Assembly (NCBI GenBank): GCA_002309675.1
Contig: DBXX01000070.1
Location: forward strand, 1 to 8,660
From: Lachnospiraceae bacterium UBA1201
Lineage (GTDB): Bacteria > Bacillota > Clostridia > Lachnospirales > Lachnospiraceae
Direction of reading: 5' to 3'
Length of the DNA: 8,660 nucleotides
The translations under genes were made by a program, and so were the position numbers. Position 1 is the first letter of the stretch, and every line of letters starts with the position of its first letter. Of this stretch, positions 1 through 5,194 are shown in pieces. The notes beneath the pieces were generated by a model. It was not told the origin of the DNA. It was given only the letters and a program-made list of their open reading frames with translations, and did no database searches.

Positions 1-489
1 GTATCGATGAACGCCTTTCATCAGGCCTCTATTTCTTTCACCAGTCAGAATATCGGCGCGGGGCAGAAGCACCGTGTGCGTCCCATCCTATGGACTACCG
101 AGGTGTGTGTGATCGTCGTGGGCGCCGTGCTCGGCTATGCAGCTCTTTTCTTCGGACGCCCGCTTTTGGGGATCTACACCGGAAATCCGGACATCGTCGA
201 TGCCGGTATGGTCCGACTGTGGATGATCATGACGACCTATATGCTTTGCGGTATGATGGATGTCTGCGTCGGATCCATACGCGGCATGGGCTATTCGGTC
301 ATGCCGACCATTGTATCCCTGATCGGGGCCTGTTTCCTGCGTCTGGTATGGCTGTGGACGGTCTTCCCGATGCCGGATTTCCATAATGCGAGCATGATCT
401 ACATTACCTATCCGATCTCATGGGCCATCACTTTCAGTGTACACTTGATCTGCTTCCTCGTGCTCAGTAAAAAGTACAAAGAAAACTAA
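1..489 (+). CDS. MATE-family multidrug/Na+ antiporter, C-terminal part (5' end outside window)
   Basis: This is the last about 162 codons of a cation-coupled MATE efflux transporter in the cytoplasmic membrane, a family that exports drugs or metabolites against Na+ or H+ entry. The frame is already open at base 1 and ends with TAA at 487-489. The stretch around QNIGAGQ, near residue 16 of the visible part, is the characteristic loop ending a MATE helix. After it come four hydrophobic segments, at roughly residues 33-52, 72-92, 102-122 and 131-154, and a short lysine-rich cytoplasmic tail. Full MATE proteins have about 450 residues and 12 helices, so roughly the last third is present. The ATG at base 7 lies inside a conserved motif and is not the real start. 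No terminator is evident before the tRNA promoter that starts 10 bases after the stop. Substrate cannot be inferred. The family call is firm. Confidence 0.88.
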   Translation, partial: VSMNAFHQASISFTSQNIGAGQKHRVRPILWTTEVCVIVVGAVLGYAALFFGRPLLGIYTGNPDIVDAGMVRLWMIMTTYMLCGMMDVCVGSIRGMGYSVMPTIVSLIGACFLRLVWLWTVFPMPDFHNASMIYITYPISWAITFSVHLICFLVLSKKYKEN

Positions 490-498
490 AAAATTGAC

Positions 499-527
499 TT
501 GACATCCCTTGGGCAATGTGTTAACAT
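499..527 (+). promoter_or_regulatory. Sigma-A-type promoter for the tRNA-Thr gene
   Basis: A perfect -35 box TTGACA (499-504) is followed by a 17-base spacer and a -10 box TAACAT (522-527, 4 of 6 consensus bases). Transcription would start near 534, about 47 bases before the tRNA. A perfect -35 with optimal spacing fits a stable-RNA promoter. It lies just after the MATE stop codon, so the tRNA need not depend on read-through. Confidence 0.75.
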
Positions 528-534
528 AACGTAA

Positions 535-565
535 GTCATCTTTAAGATGACCCGGTAACATACCG
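535..565 (+). repeat. Two short inverted repeats in the tRNA-Thr leader
   Basis: GTCATCTT (535-542) and AAGATGAC (544-551) form a perfect 8-bp palindrome with a single central base. It is followed by CGGTA (553-557) and TACCG (561-565), a 5-bp hairpin with loop ACA. Both lie between the predicted transcription start and the mature tRNA, at about +1 to +32. They could be an operator, pre-tRNA leader structure or processing signals; which is unknown. The symmetry is directly visible. Confidence 0.5.
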
Positions 566-580
566 AAAAAACATATGGTT

Positions 581-653
581 GCTTCTGTAGCGCAGCTGGT
601 AGCGCGTCGCATTCGTAATGCGCAGGTCGGGGGTTCGAGTCCCCCCAGGAGCT
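581..653 (+). tRNA. tRNA-Thr, anticodon CGT
   Basis: A complete 73-base cloverleaf can be drawn. The acceptor stem is GCTTCTG/CAGGAGC with one G-U pair. The D stem is GCGC/GCGC with loop AGCTGGTA, and the anticodon loop TTCGTAA places CGT at 614-616, reading ACG (Thr). The variable loop is AGGTC, and the T arm is GGGGG/CCCCC with loop TTCGAGT. The discriminator base is T, and no CCA is encoded, so CCA must be added after transcription. The first anticodon-stem pair (T27-C43) is a mismatch; the other four pairs are canonical. Confidence 0.95.
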
Positions 654-657
654 TATT

Positions 658-701
658 GATAGTAGCGATGGAGATTTCTCGTCGCTACTATCTTACGTTT
701 T
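658..701 (+). terminator. Hairpin terminator after tRNA-Thr
   Basis: GATAGTAGCGA (658-668) pairs perfectly with TCGCTACTATC (682-692), giving an 11-bp stem that can extend by a T-G and a G-C pair. It is followed by TTACGTTTT, a modest U-rich tail. It sits 4 bases after the mature tRNA end, so it probably terminates the tRNA transcript. The weak U tract leaves some read-through into asd possible. Confidence 0.7.
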
Positions 702-737
702 AGAGGTATTTGTCGGAGCCGTACATCATATAGAGGA

Positions 738-779
738 ATGTCCGCGTGAGACGGAAATTTGCTTTTTCACGGTGGACAT
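738..779 (+). promoter_or_regulatory. Imperfect leader hairpin immediately upstream of the asd ribosome binding site
   Basis: ATGTCC (738-743) pairs with GGACAT (774-779), and CGTGA (745-749) pairs with TCACG (767-771). A G744-T733-type wobble is not needed: the join is G744 opposite T773 (wobble) with G772 bulged, giving about 12 pairs. The loop is AT-rich. The stem ends 6 bases before the GGAGG of asd. No U tract follows, so it is not an obvious terminator. It could modulate translation or mRNA stability. It does not match any riboswitch I can recognise; in particular it is far too short for the lysine riboswitch. I see no convincing asd promoter in 693-795. Confidence 0.5.
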
Positions 780-785
780 CGGAAT

Positions 786-790
786 GGAGG
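786..790 (+). promoter_or_regulatory. Ribosome binding site that fixes the asd start at 796
   Basis: GGAGG lies 5 bases before the ATG at 796. An earlier in-frame GTG at 772 has no such site and falls inside the leader hairpin, and the ATG at 784 overlaps the Shine-Dalgarno sequence itself. The 796 start also puts the dinucleotide-binding motif at the usual distance from the N-terminus. Confidence 0.85.
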
Positions 791-795
791 ACATT

Positions 796-1905
796 ATGAA
801 GAGATTGGACAAAAAATTAAAAGTAGGCGTTTTGGGCGCAACAGGTATGGTAGGCCAGCGTTTTATCTCGATCCTGGCAGAGCATCCCTGGTTTGAGGTC
901 GTTGCAGTTGCAGCGAGCCCGCGTTCCGCCGGTAAGACATATGAAGAGGCTGTAGGCGATCGTTGGAAGATGGACACCCCGATGCCGGAGGCAGTAAAGA
1001 AACTGGTCGTTCTGAATGTAGACGAAGTCGAGAAGGTCGCATCGCAGGTCGATATGGTATTCAGCGCATACGAAGGCACGAAGGAAGCCATTGCCGCTGC
1101 AGAGGAAGCTTATGCTAAGACCGAGACACCCGTTGTTTCCAATAACAGCGCACACCGCTGGACACCGGATGTTCCGATGGTGGTTCCGGAGATCAACCCC
1201 GAGCATTTCGAGGTGATCGATGCGCAGAAGAAGCGTCTGGGAACGAAGTACGGTTTCATCGCTGTTAAGCCGAACTGCTCCATCCAGAGCTATGCTCCGG
1301 TATTGACTGCTTGGAAGGAGTTCGAGCCCTACGAAGTAGTTGCTACGACTTATCAGGCGATCTCCGGCGCAGGTAAGACCTTTAAGGACTGGCCCGAGAT
1401 GGTGGGCAATATCATCCCGTATATCGGCGGTGAGGAAGAGAAGAGCGAGAAGGAGCCCCTGCGTCTGTGGGGCCAGGTAAAGGACGGTGTGATCGTACCG
1501 GCTACCAGCCCTGTGATCACCTGCCAGTGCATCCGTGTTCCGGTACTGAACGGTCATACCGCTGCAGTCTTTGTTAAGTTTAAGAAGAAGGTTACGAAAG
1601 AGCAGCTCATCGAGAAGCTCCTCGCATTTTCCGGCGAGCCTCAGAAACTCGAGCTTCCCAGCGCTCCGAAGCAGTTCATCCAGTATCTGGAAGAGGATAA
1701 TCGTCCGCAGGTCGCTCTCGATGTTGACTACGAGAACGGCATGGGCGTAAGTGTCGGCCGCCTGCGCGAAGATACCGTCTATGACTGGAAGTTTGTCGGC
1801 CTATCCCATAATACACTTCGAGGTGCTGCCGGCGGTGCCGTACTCTGCGCGGAGATGTTGGTCGCAAAGAACTATATTTGTGCGAAAAGCGAAAGAAAAA
1901 AGTAA
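796..1905 (+). CDS. asd: Aspartate-semialdehyde dehydrogenase, archaeal/fungal type
   Basis: This 369-residue cytosolic enzyme reduces L-4-aspartyl phosphate to L-aspartate 4-semialdehyde with NADPH, the branch-point step for lysine/diaminopimelate, threonine and methionine. The Rossmann P-loop GATGMVG is at residues 14-20. The catalytic cysteine is Cys161 in KPNCSIQS, and the probable general-base histidine is His254 in RVPVLNGH. The SGAGKTF motif lies between them. The length and the wording of these motifs match the class shared by archaea, fungi and many Clostridia rather than the E. coli Asd class. The ATG at 796 is chosen because of GGAGG at 786-790. The gene stands alone between a tRNA unit and the nfeD-flotillin unit; no other lysine or threonine gene is visible nearby. 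A structured leader at 738-779 may control it. All key residues are present, so it should be active. Confidence 0.96.
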   Translation: MKRLDKKLKVGVLGATGMVGQRFISILAEHPWFEVVAVAASPRSAGKTYEEAVGDRWKMDTPMPEAVKKLVVLNVDEVEKVASQVDMVFSAYEGTKEAIAAAEEAYAKTETPVVSNNSAHRWTPDVPMVVPEINPEHFEVIDAQKKRLGTKYGFIAVKPNCSIQSYAPVLTAWKEFEPYEVVATTYQAISGAGKTFKDWPEMVGNIIPYIGGEEEKSEKEPLRLWGQVKDGVIVPATSPVITCQCIRVPVLNGHTAAVFVKFKKKVTKEQLIEKLLAFSGEPQKLELPSAPKQFIQYLEEDNRPQVALDVDYENGMGVSVGRLREDTVYDWKFVGLSHNTLRGAAGGAVLCAEMLVAKNYICAKSERKK

Positions 1906-1924
1906 TAAACGTAGGCCCGTAGTC

Positions 1925-1933
1925 TGATATAAT
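1925..1933 (+). promoter_or_regulatory. Extended -10 promoter for the nfeD-flotillin unit
   Basis: TGATATAAT combines a perfect TATAAT (1928-1933) with the TGn extension at 1925-1927. The -35 region 17 bases upstream (about 1905-1910) does not resemble TTGACA, which is acceptable for an extended -10 promoter. Transcription would begin near 1940, 20 bases after the asd stop, leaving a leader of about 145 bases before the nfeD start. Confidence 0.6.
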
Positions 1934-1948
1934 ACAGTTGCGGGTAGA

Positions 1949-1977
1949 AAAAACGGATGTTTTTACGATATCGTTTT
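1949..1977 (+). repeat. Overlapping short inverted repeats in the nfeD leader
   Basis: AAAAAC (1949-1954) can pair with GTTTTT (1959-1964) across loop GGAT. The overlapping AAAACG (1950-1955) can instead pair with CGTTTT (1972-1977). The 10-base palindrome ACGATATCGT occupies 1965-1974. These are mutually exclusive weak structures or possible protein-binding sites near the start of the transcript. They are AT-rich, and their function is unknown. Confidence 0.35.
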
Positions 1978-2015
1978 CTAAAAGCGGAAACCGGTCCTTC
2001 GGATTTCGCTTTTAG
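1978..2015 (+). terminator. Strong hairpin between asd and nfeD (asd terminator or nfeD leader element)
   Basis: CTAAAAGCG (1978-1986) pairs perfectly with CGCTTTTAG (2007-2015). Inside it AAA/TTT and CCG/CGG add six further pairs, with a bulged G on one side and a bulged A on the other. The downstream bases TGTATAAAAG are not a U tract, so intrinsic termination would be weak. Because the extended -10 promoter lies upstream, the hairpin is transcribed in both the asd read-through RNA and the nfeD leader. It may act as a 3' end for asd, an attenuator or a stabiliser. Confidence 0.5.
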
Positions 2016-2084
2016 TGTATAAAAGATCACGGATCGTAAGAACAGACGAAATAGAAAATCTGCCGCGGGGAAGGAGGGAGCTTC

Positions 2085-2669
2085 ATGGATACGGTATATA
2101 CGATATGCTTAGTAGTAGGTTTTGCGATACCGTTGATCACGCTGATCCTTGGCGGAATATTTGATGCTTCCGTGGACTCAGACGCAGACGGACCGGATGT
2201 AGGTTTCGATTTTGGTTTCGATATCGGTGATATCTCGATCGCACTTTTGCCTGCTTCGCTCCACAGCATCTGTGTAGGCCTTATGTTGTTCGGTGCCATG
2301 GGTAAGATCCTGGGCGACTCCATGAAAACATGGATGGTCGTACTTATCGGAGTGGCAGTCGGATATCTCGGCGCTGTCATCATTCAGAGTTTGATACGCA
2401 CCTTGCGTAAGGTGGAACACACCACAGTTAACCGCGAAGATCTGGTAGGTTGTGACGGCCATGTGGTCAATACGATCATAGCCGGCGGCTTCGGTTCGGT
2501 CAGTGTGACGACATTTGACGGCATCACGACGAACTATCCCGCAAAGGCCGATAATCCTACGCAGGTGATCCGTCAAGGATCGACCGTGACCATCGTTCGG
2601 GTCGAAAAGAACGAGGTCATCGTCCGCCCGAAAGATATGGCGGAAAAATATCGCCTTGGGGACGAATAA
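2085..2669 (+). CDS. NfeD-like (YuaF-type) membrane protein
   Basis: This 194-residue integral membrane protein resembles Bacillus YuaF, the usual partner encoded next to a flotillin. Visible parts in order are a first membrane helix (about 5-25), an aspartate-rich linker (27-49), a second helix (52-73), a third helix (82-104), and a soluble C-terminal domain (about 115-185). The C-terminal domain alternates glycines and beta-branched residues, as in the NfeD OB-fold. No serine-protease domain is present, so this is the short NfeD form. The ATG at 2085 has AAGGAGGG at 2071-2078, 6 bases upstream. It is followed after 63 bases by the flotillin gene, with no terminator between them. In Bacillus, YuaF and FloT work together in membrane microdomains and stress response; the same role here is inferred. 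Length is close to the family norm. Confidence 0.85.
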   Translation: MDTVYTICLVVGFAIPLITLILGGIFDASVDSDADGPDVGFDFGFDIGDISIALLPASLHSICVGLMLFGAMGKILGDSMKTWMVVLIGVAVGYLGAVIIQSLIRTLRKVEHTTVNREDLVGCDGHVVNTIIAGGFGSVSVTTFDGITTNYPAKADNPTQVIRQGSTVTIVRVEKNEVIVRPKDMAEKYRLGDE

Positions 2670-2732
2670 AGACGATCCCTTAATCACGAATGATCCGATC
2701 ATACGTCGGACACTATAAACAGGAGGAATAAA

Positions 2733-4370
2733 ATGTTAACATTAACAGGTTTTGAGATCCCGAAGGCATGGATCATTGGCATTATTGTTGCCATTGGTAT
2801 CATCTTGATCTTTTCCATCATCTTCTCCATGTGGAGAAAAGTTCCGCAGGATAAGGCTGCGGTAGTTACCGGTCTTCATAAGCGTATCATCACCGGTGGC
2901 GGTGGTCTGGTCATCCCCGTTCTCGAACGTGTGGACACCATTTCCCTCGGTAATATCCAGTTGGATGTTACCACCGATGAGAGTATGTCTTCACAGGGCG
3001 TACCGATCGCTGTAGTTGGTACCGCGGTTATTAAGGTTAAGAACGAAGCGAACGCGATCTTCAACGCGATCGAGCAGTTCACCGGTAGAAACGAGACAGA
3101 GATCGAGCGTTCCATTCGTGATACCGCTACGAACGTACTCGAAGGTAAACTTCGTGAAATCGTATCCACGATGACCGTCGAAGAGATCTATCGTGATCGT
3201 GAAACATTTTCCGCAAAGGTACAGGAAGTTGTTGGTACCGAGCTCATGGAGATGGGCCTCGAAGTAAAGGTATTCACCATTAAGGATATCAATGACTCCA
3301 ACGGATATATCCAGGCACTCGGTGTTAAGCAGATCGTTGAGAAGAAGAAAGACGCTGAGATCGCGAAGGCAGAAGCAAACCGCGAAGCACAGATCGAGAC
3401 TTCCAAGGCGAGAAGAGCCGGTGAGCAGGCCAGATTGCAGGCTGAGACTGAGATCAGTGAAGCTGCTAAGGCGAAAGCCGTTCAGGAAGCTGCTTACATG
3501 CAGGAACAGCAGGCTGCTAAGGCAAAGGCTGACTCCGCATACGATATTCAGAAGAATATCACCGAGAAGGAAGTCGTTGCTGCAGCTCTCGACGTAGAAC
3601 TCATGCGTCAGGAGCGTCAGAAGGACATCGAAGCTGCTCAGGTACAGATTCAGATCGCTAAGGAGCAGAAGAACATCGAACTGGCTGCTAAGCAGGCAGA
3701 GCGCAAGAAGGAAAGCCTTCGTGCTGAAGTTGTTGAGCCCGCATTGGCCGACAAAGAAAAAGCACAGACCATCGCAGATGCCGAGAAGTATCGTAAGATC
3801 GCAGAGGCAGAAGCAGAGGCAGAGGCTCGTAAGAAATTCGCAGAAGCAGAGGCAGAAGCAAAGCGCATTAAGGCGGTTGCAGAAGCTGAGGCTATTAAGA
3901 CCACCGGTCAGGCAGAAGCAGACGTTATCAGCCAGCGTGGTATGGCGGAAGCTGCAGCGATCCGTGCAAAAGGTATCGCAGAAGCTGAGGCAATGTCCAA
4001 AAAGGCTATGGCTTATCAGCAGTACACCGGAGCAGCGGTTGCCGAAATGCTCATCCGTGTTCTTCCTGACGTTGCAGGTAAGATCGCTGAGCCTTTGAGC
4101 CAGATCGATAAGATCATGATCATGGACAGCGGCAACGGTAACGGTGTTACCAGTGTTGCGGGCAATGTTACCGGCGTTATGGCGCAGGTATTCGAGTCCA
4201 TGAAGGAAGTTACCGGCGTAGACCTCGCTGACCTGGTAAAGGCAAAGGGTTATGACGCGCAGGTTAACCGTAACGTGACCATCAACGCTTCACCGGAAGT
4301 GGTAAATGCTGTTAAGGCTGCTGCTACGGTTGAGAAGGTAACGGTTGATCCGACTACGGATGTTGAATAA
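2733..4370 (+). CDS. floT: Flotillin (SPFH/PHB-domain membrane microdomain scaffold)
   Basis: This 545-residue protein is a bacterial flotillin of the FloT/YuaG type; Bacillus FloT has about 509 residues. A single membrane-anchoring hydrophobic segment spans residues 13-33, followed by the WRKVPQDKAAVVTG stretch that opens the SPFH domain (about 35-200). A very long Ala/Glu/Lys-rich coiled coil follows (about 200-425), with many EAEA repeats. The conserved C-terminal oligomerisation part begins at AYQQYTGAAVAEM (about 425). It ends with a hydrophilic tail of about 60 residues. Flotillins form large oligomers that organise lipid domains and protein complexes, including secretion and signalling components. 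The start is fixed by AGGAGG at 2721-2726, 6 bases before ATG. The NfeD-like gene upstream supports the FloT-type assignment, and a clear intrinsic terminator follows. The gene symbol is by homology and context. Confidence 0.95.
   Translation: MLTLTGFEIPKAWIIGIIVAIGIILIFSIIFSMWRKVPQDKAAVVTGLHKRIITGGGGLVIPVLERVDTISLGNIQLDVTTDESMSSQGVPIAVVGTAVIKVKNEANAIFNAIEQFTGRNETEIERSIRDTATNVLEGKLREIVSTMTVEEIYRDRETFSAKVQEVVGTELMEMGLEVKVFTIKDINDSNGYIQALGVKQIVEKKKDAEIAKAEANREAQIETSKARRAGEQARLQAETEISEAAKAKAVQEAAYMQEQQAAKAKADSAYDIQKNITEKEVVAAALDVELMRQERQKDIEAAQVQIQIAKEQKNIELAAKQAERKKESLRAEVVEPALADKEKAQTIADAEKYRKIAEAEAEAEARKKFAEAEAEAKRIKAVAEAEAIKTTGQAEADVISQRGMAEAAAIRAKGIAEAEAMSKKAMAYQQYTGAAVAEMLIRVLPDVAGKIAEPLSQIDKIMIMDSGNGNGVTSVAGNVTGVMAQVFESMKEVTGVDLADLVKAKGYDAQVNRNVTINASPEVVNAVKAAATVEKVTVDPTTDVE
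3801..3860 (+). repeat. Degenerate GCAGAG/GCAGAA hexamer repeat inside the flotillin gene
   Basis: Runs of GCAGAG, GCAGAA and GCAGAGGC recur at 3801-3826 and 3840-3860. They encode Ala-Glu repeats of the coiled coil. This is expected for flotillin heptad sequence, but at the DNA level it is a slippage-prone tract. Confidence 0.6.
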
Positions 4371-4398
4371 TCAGTTAACTGTAGAATAATGATTTAAA

Positions 4399-4435
4399 AA
4401 CACATCCGCGAATTCGTTCGTGGATGTGTTCTTTT
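4399..4435 (+). terminator. Intrinsic terminator of the nfeD-flotillin unit
   Basis: AACACATCCGCGAA (4399-4412) pairs along its full 14 bases with 4417-4430 (one G-U pair). The loop is TTCG, an exceptionally stable tetraloop type, and CTTTT follows. It lies 29 bases after the flotillin stop and separates this unit from the rimP-infB operon. Confidence 0.92.
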
Positions 4436-4460
4436 AAAGGATTTATAGAGTTTTTAAACC

Positions 4461-4502
4461 TTTTCGTAAAAATTTTCGATTTGGGTATTGATTTTACGAA
4501 AA
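4461..4502 (+). repeat. 11-bp inverted repeat overlapping the rimP operon promoter
   Basis: TTTTCGTAAAA (4461-4471) and TTTTACGAAAA (4492-4502) are perfect reverse complements. TCGAT (4476-4480) and ATTGA (4487-4491) add five inner pairs with one G-T. The right arm covers the end of the candidate -35 box and part of the spacer. That makes it a plausible operator for a dimeric regulator, or an RNA hairpin in read-through transcripts. The symmetry is clear, but the AT-richness lowers its weight. Confidence 0.5.
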
Positions 4503-4516
4503 AAGTGTGCTAAACT
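4488..4516 (+). promoter_or_regulatory. Candidate promoter of the rimP-nusA-infB operon
   Basis: TTGATT (4488-4493), a 17-base spacer and TAACT-like TAAACT (4511-4516) preceded by TG at 4508-4509 form an extended -10 promoter with start near 4523. A second candidate is TGTTATAGT (4527-4535), an extended -10 with 5 of 6 matches, which would start near 4542, right at the leader hairpin. Either leaves a leader of about 85-105 bases before rimP. Confidence 0.55.
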
Positions 4517-4544
4517 TCGATACAGTTGTTATAGTGAGTATGTT

Positions 4545-4574
4545 AAGTGGGCTGCAAAGCCCACTTTTCTATTT
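4545..4574 (+). terminator. Terminator-like hairpin in the rimP leader (possible attenuator)
   Basis: AAGTGGGCT (4545-4553) pairs perfectly with AGCCCACTT (4558-4566) around a GCAA (GNRA) tetraloop. TTCTATTT follows, so it has the form of a rho-independent terminator. It lies downstream of the candidate promoters and upstream of rimP, and the flotillin unit already has its own terminator at 4399-4435. It is therefore a candidate attenuator, or a 5' stabilising hairpin if transcription starts near 4542. Confidence 0.65.
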
Positions 4575-4627
4575 GCTAAAACAGCCTATGAGCATATGTT
4601 GAACAGATCACAAAAGAGGGATTTCAA

Positions 4628-5152
4628 ATGAAAAAATCCGAAGACATCGTTGCATTGGCCGAAGAGCTGGTAGCGCCGGTCATTGCCGAGAACCATTTTG
4701 AACTGGTGGATGTTGAGTATGTAAAGGAAGCCGGGAACTACTACCTGCGCTATTACATCGACAAAGAAGGCGGGATCACGATCGATGACTGCGAGACAGT
4801 CAGCCGTTATGTCAGCGATAAACTCGACGAAACGGACCCAATCGAGGATAATTACATCTTGGAAGTGAGTTCGCCCGGCCTGGGACGACCGCTAGTGAAA
4901 CCGAAGGATTTTGCGAGAAATATCGGTAAGGATGTAGAGATCAAACTTTATAAACCGGTTTCGCTCCATGAGACTTCGCAGGATGAAGAGCCCGCTACGA
5001 AGAAGAAAAAGGCGGCGCCCAAAACCAAAGATTTTACGGGAACCCTGGTTTCCTATGATGAGGAAACCGTGACGATAGCGCTTTCGGATACCGAACAGCG
5101 GACATTTTCCAGAAAAGAGATCGCACTTATACGTCAGGCGATCGATTTCTAA
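4628..5152 (+). CDS. rimP: Ribosome maturation factor RimP
   Basis: RimP is a cytosolic 30S-subunit assembly factor acting on the S12/h18 region. The 174-residue protein has the N-terminal alpha/beta domain (about 1-85) and the family signature EVSSPGLGRPL at residues 79-89. The C-terminal SH3-like domain follows, from about 92 to the end. Bacterial RimP usually has about 150-155 residues. The excess comes from a charged Lys/Glu/Pro-rich insertion at about 115-136, between strands of the C-terminal domain. The ATG at 4628 is preceded by GAGGG at 4616-4620, 7 bases upstream. It is the first gene of the nusA operon. In Bacillus polC lies upstream, whereas here a flotillin unit does. A 42-base gap separates it from nusA. 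Confidence 0.95.
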   Translation: MKKSEDIVALAEELVAPVIAENHFELVDVEYVKEAGNYYLRYYIDKEGGITIDDCETVSRYVSDKLDETDPIEDNYILEVSSPGLGRPLVKPKDFARNIGKDVEIKLYKPVSLHETSQDEEPATKKKKAAPKTKDFTGTLVSYDEETVTIALSDTEQRTFSRKEIALIRQAIDF

Positions 5153-5194
5153 AACGAAGACAGCACTAAGAAGATAGAGGAGGACTTTAAAAAA

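Noticed and set aside
772..795. Upstream GTG at 772 as the asd start
   Set aside because: It lies in the leader hairpin without a ribosome binding site; the ATG at 796 has GGAGG at ideal spacing and fits the family N-terminus.
693..795. A promoter for asd between the tRNA terminator and the gene
   Set aside because: TATAGA at 729-734 is the best -10 but no -35 lies at a usable distance; the asd promoter cannot be assigned from the sequence.
693..795. A lysine riboswitch or T-box ahead of asd
   Set aside because: The interval is only about 100 bases, and neither the multi-helix lysine-riboswitch core nor the T-box consensus is present.
817..1557. A 246-codon open frame on the minus strand opposite asd
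   Set aside because: It is wholly inside asd, has no ribosome binding site or family resemblance, and is a by-product of asd codon use.
2691..2719. Possible internal promoter or operator between nfeD and the flotillin gene (TGATCCGATCA palindrome and TATAAA)
   Set aside because: TATAAA at 2714-2719 has no acceptable -35 box at 17 bases, and an 11-base palindrome of GATC type is common by chance.
3292..4098. Arg/Lys-rich alternative + strand frames and Ala/Ser-rich minus frames inside the flotillin gene
   Set aside because: They arise from the GCAGAG-type repeats of the coiled coil read out of frame.
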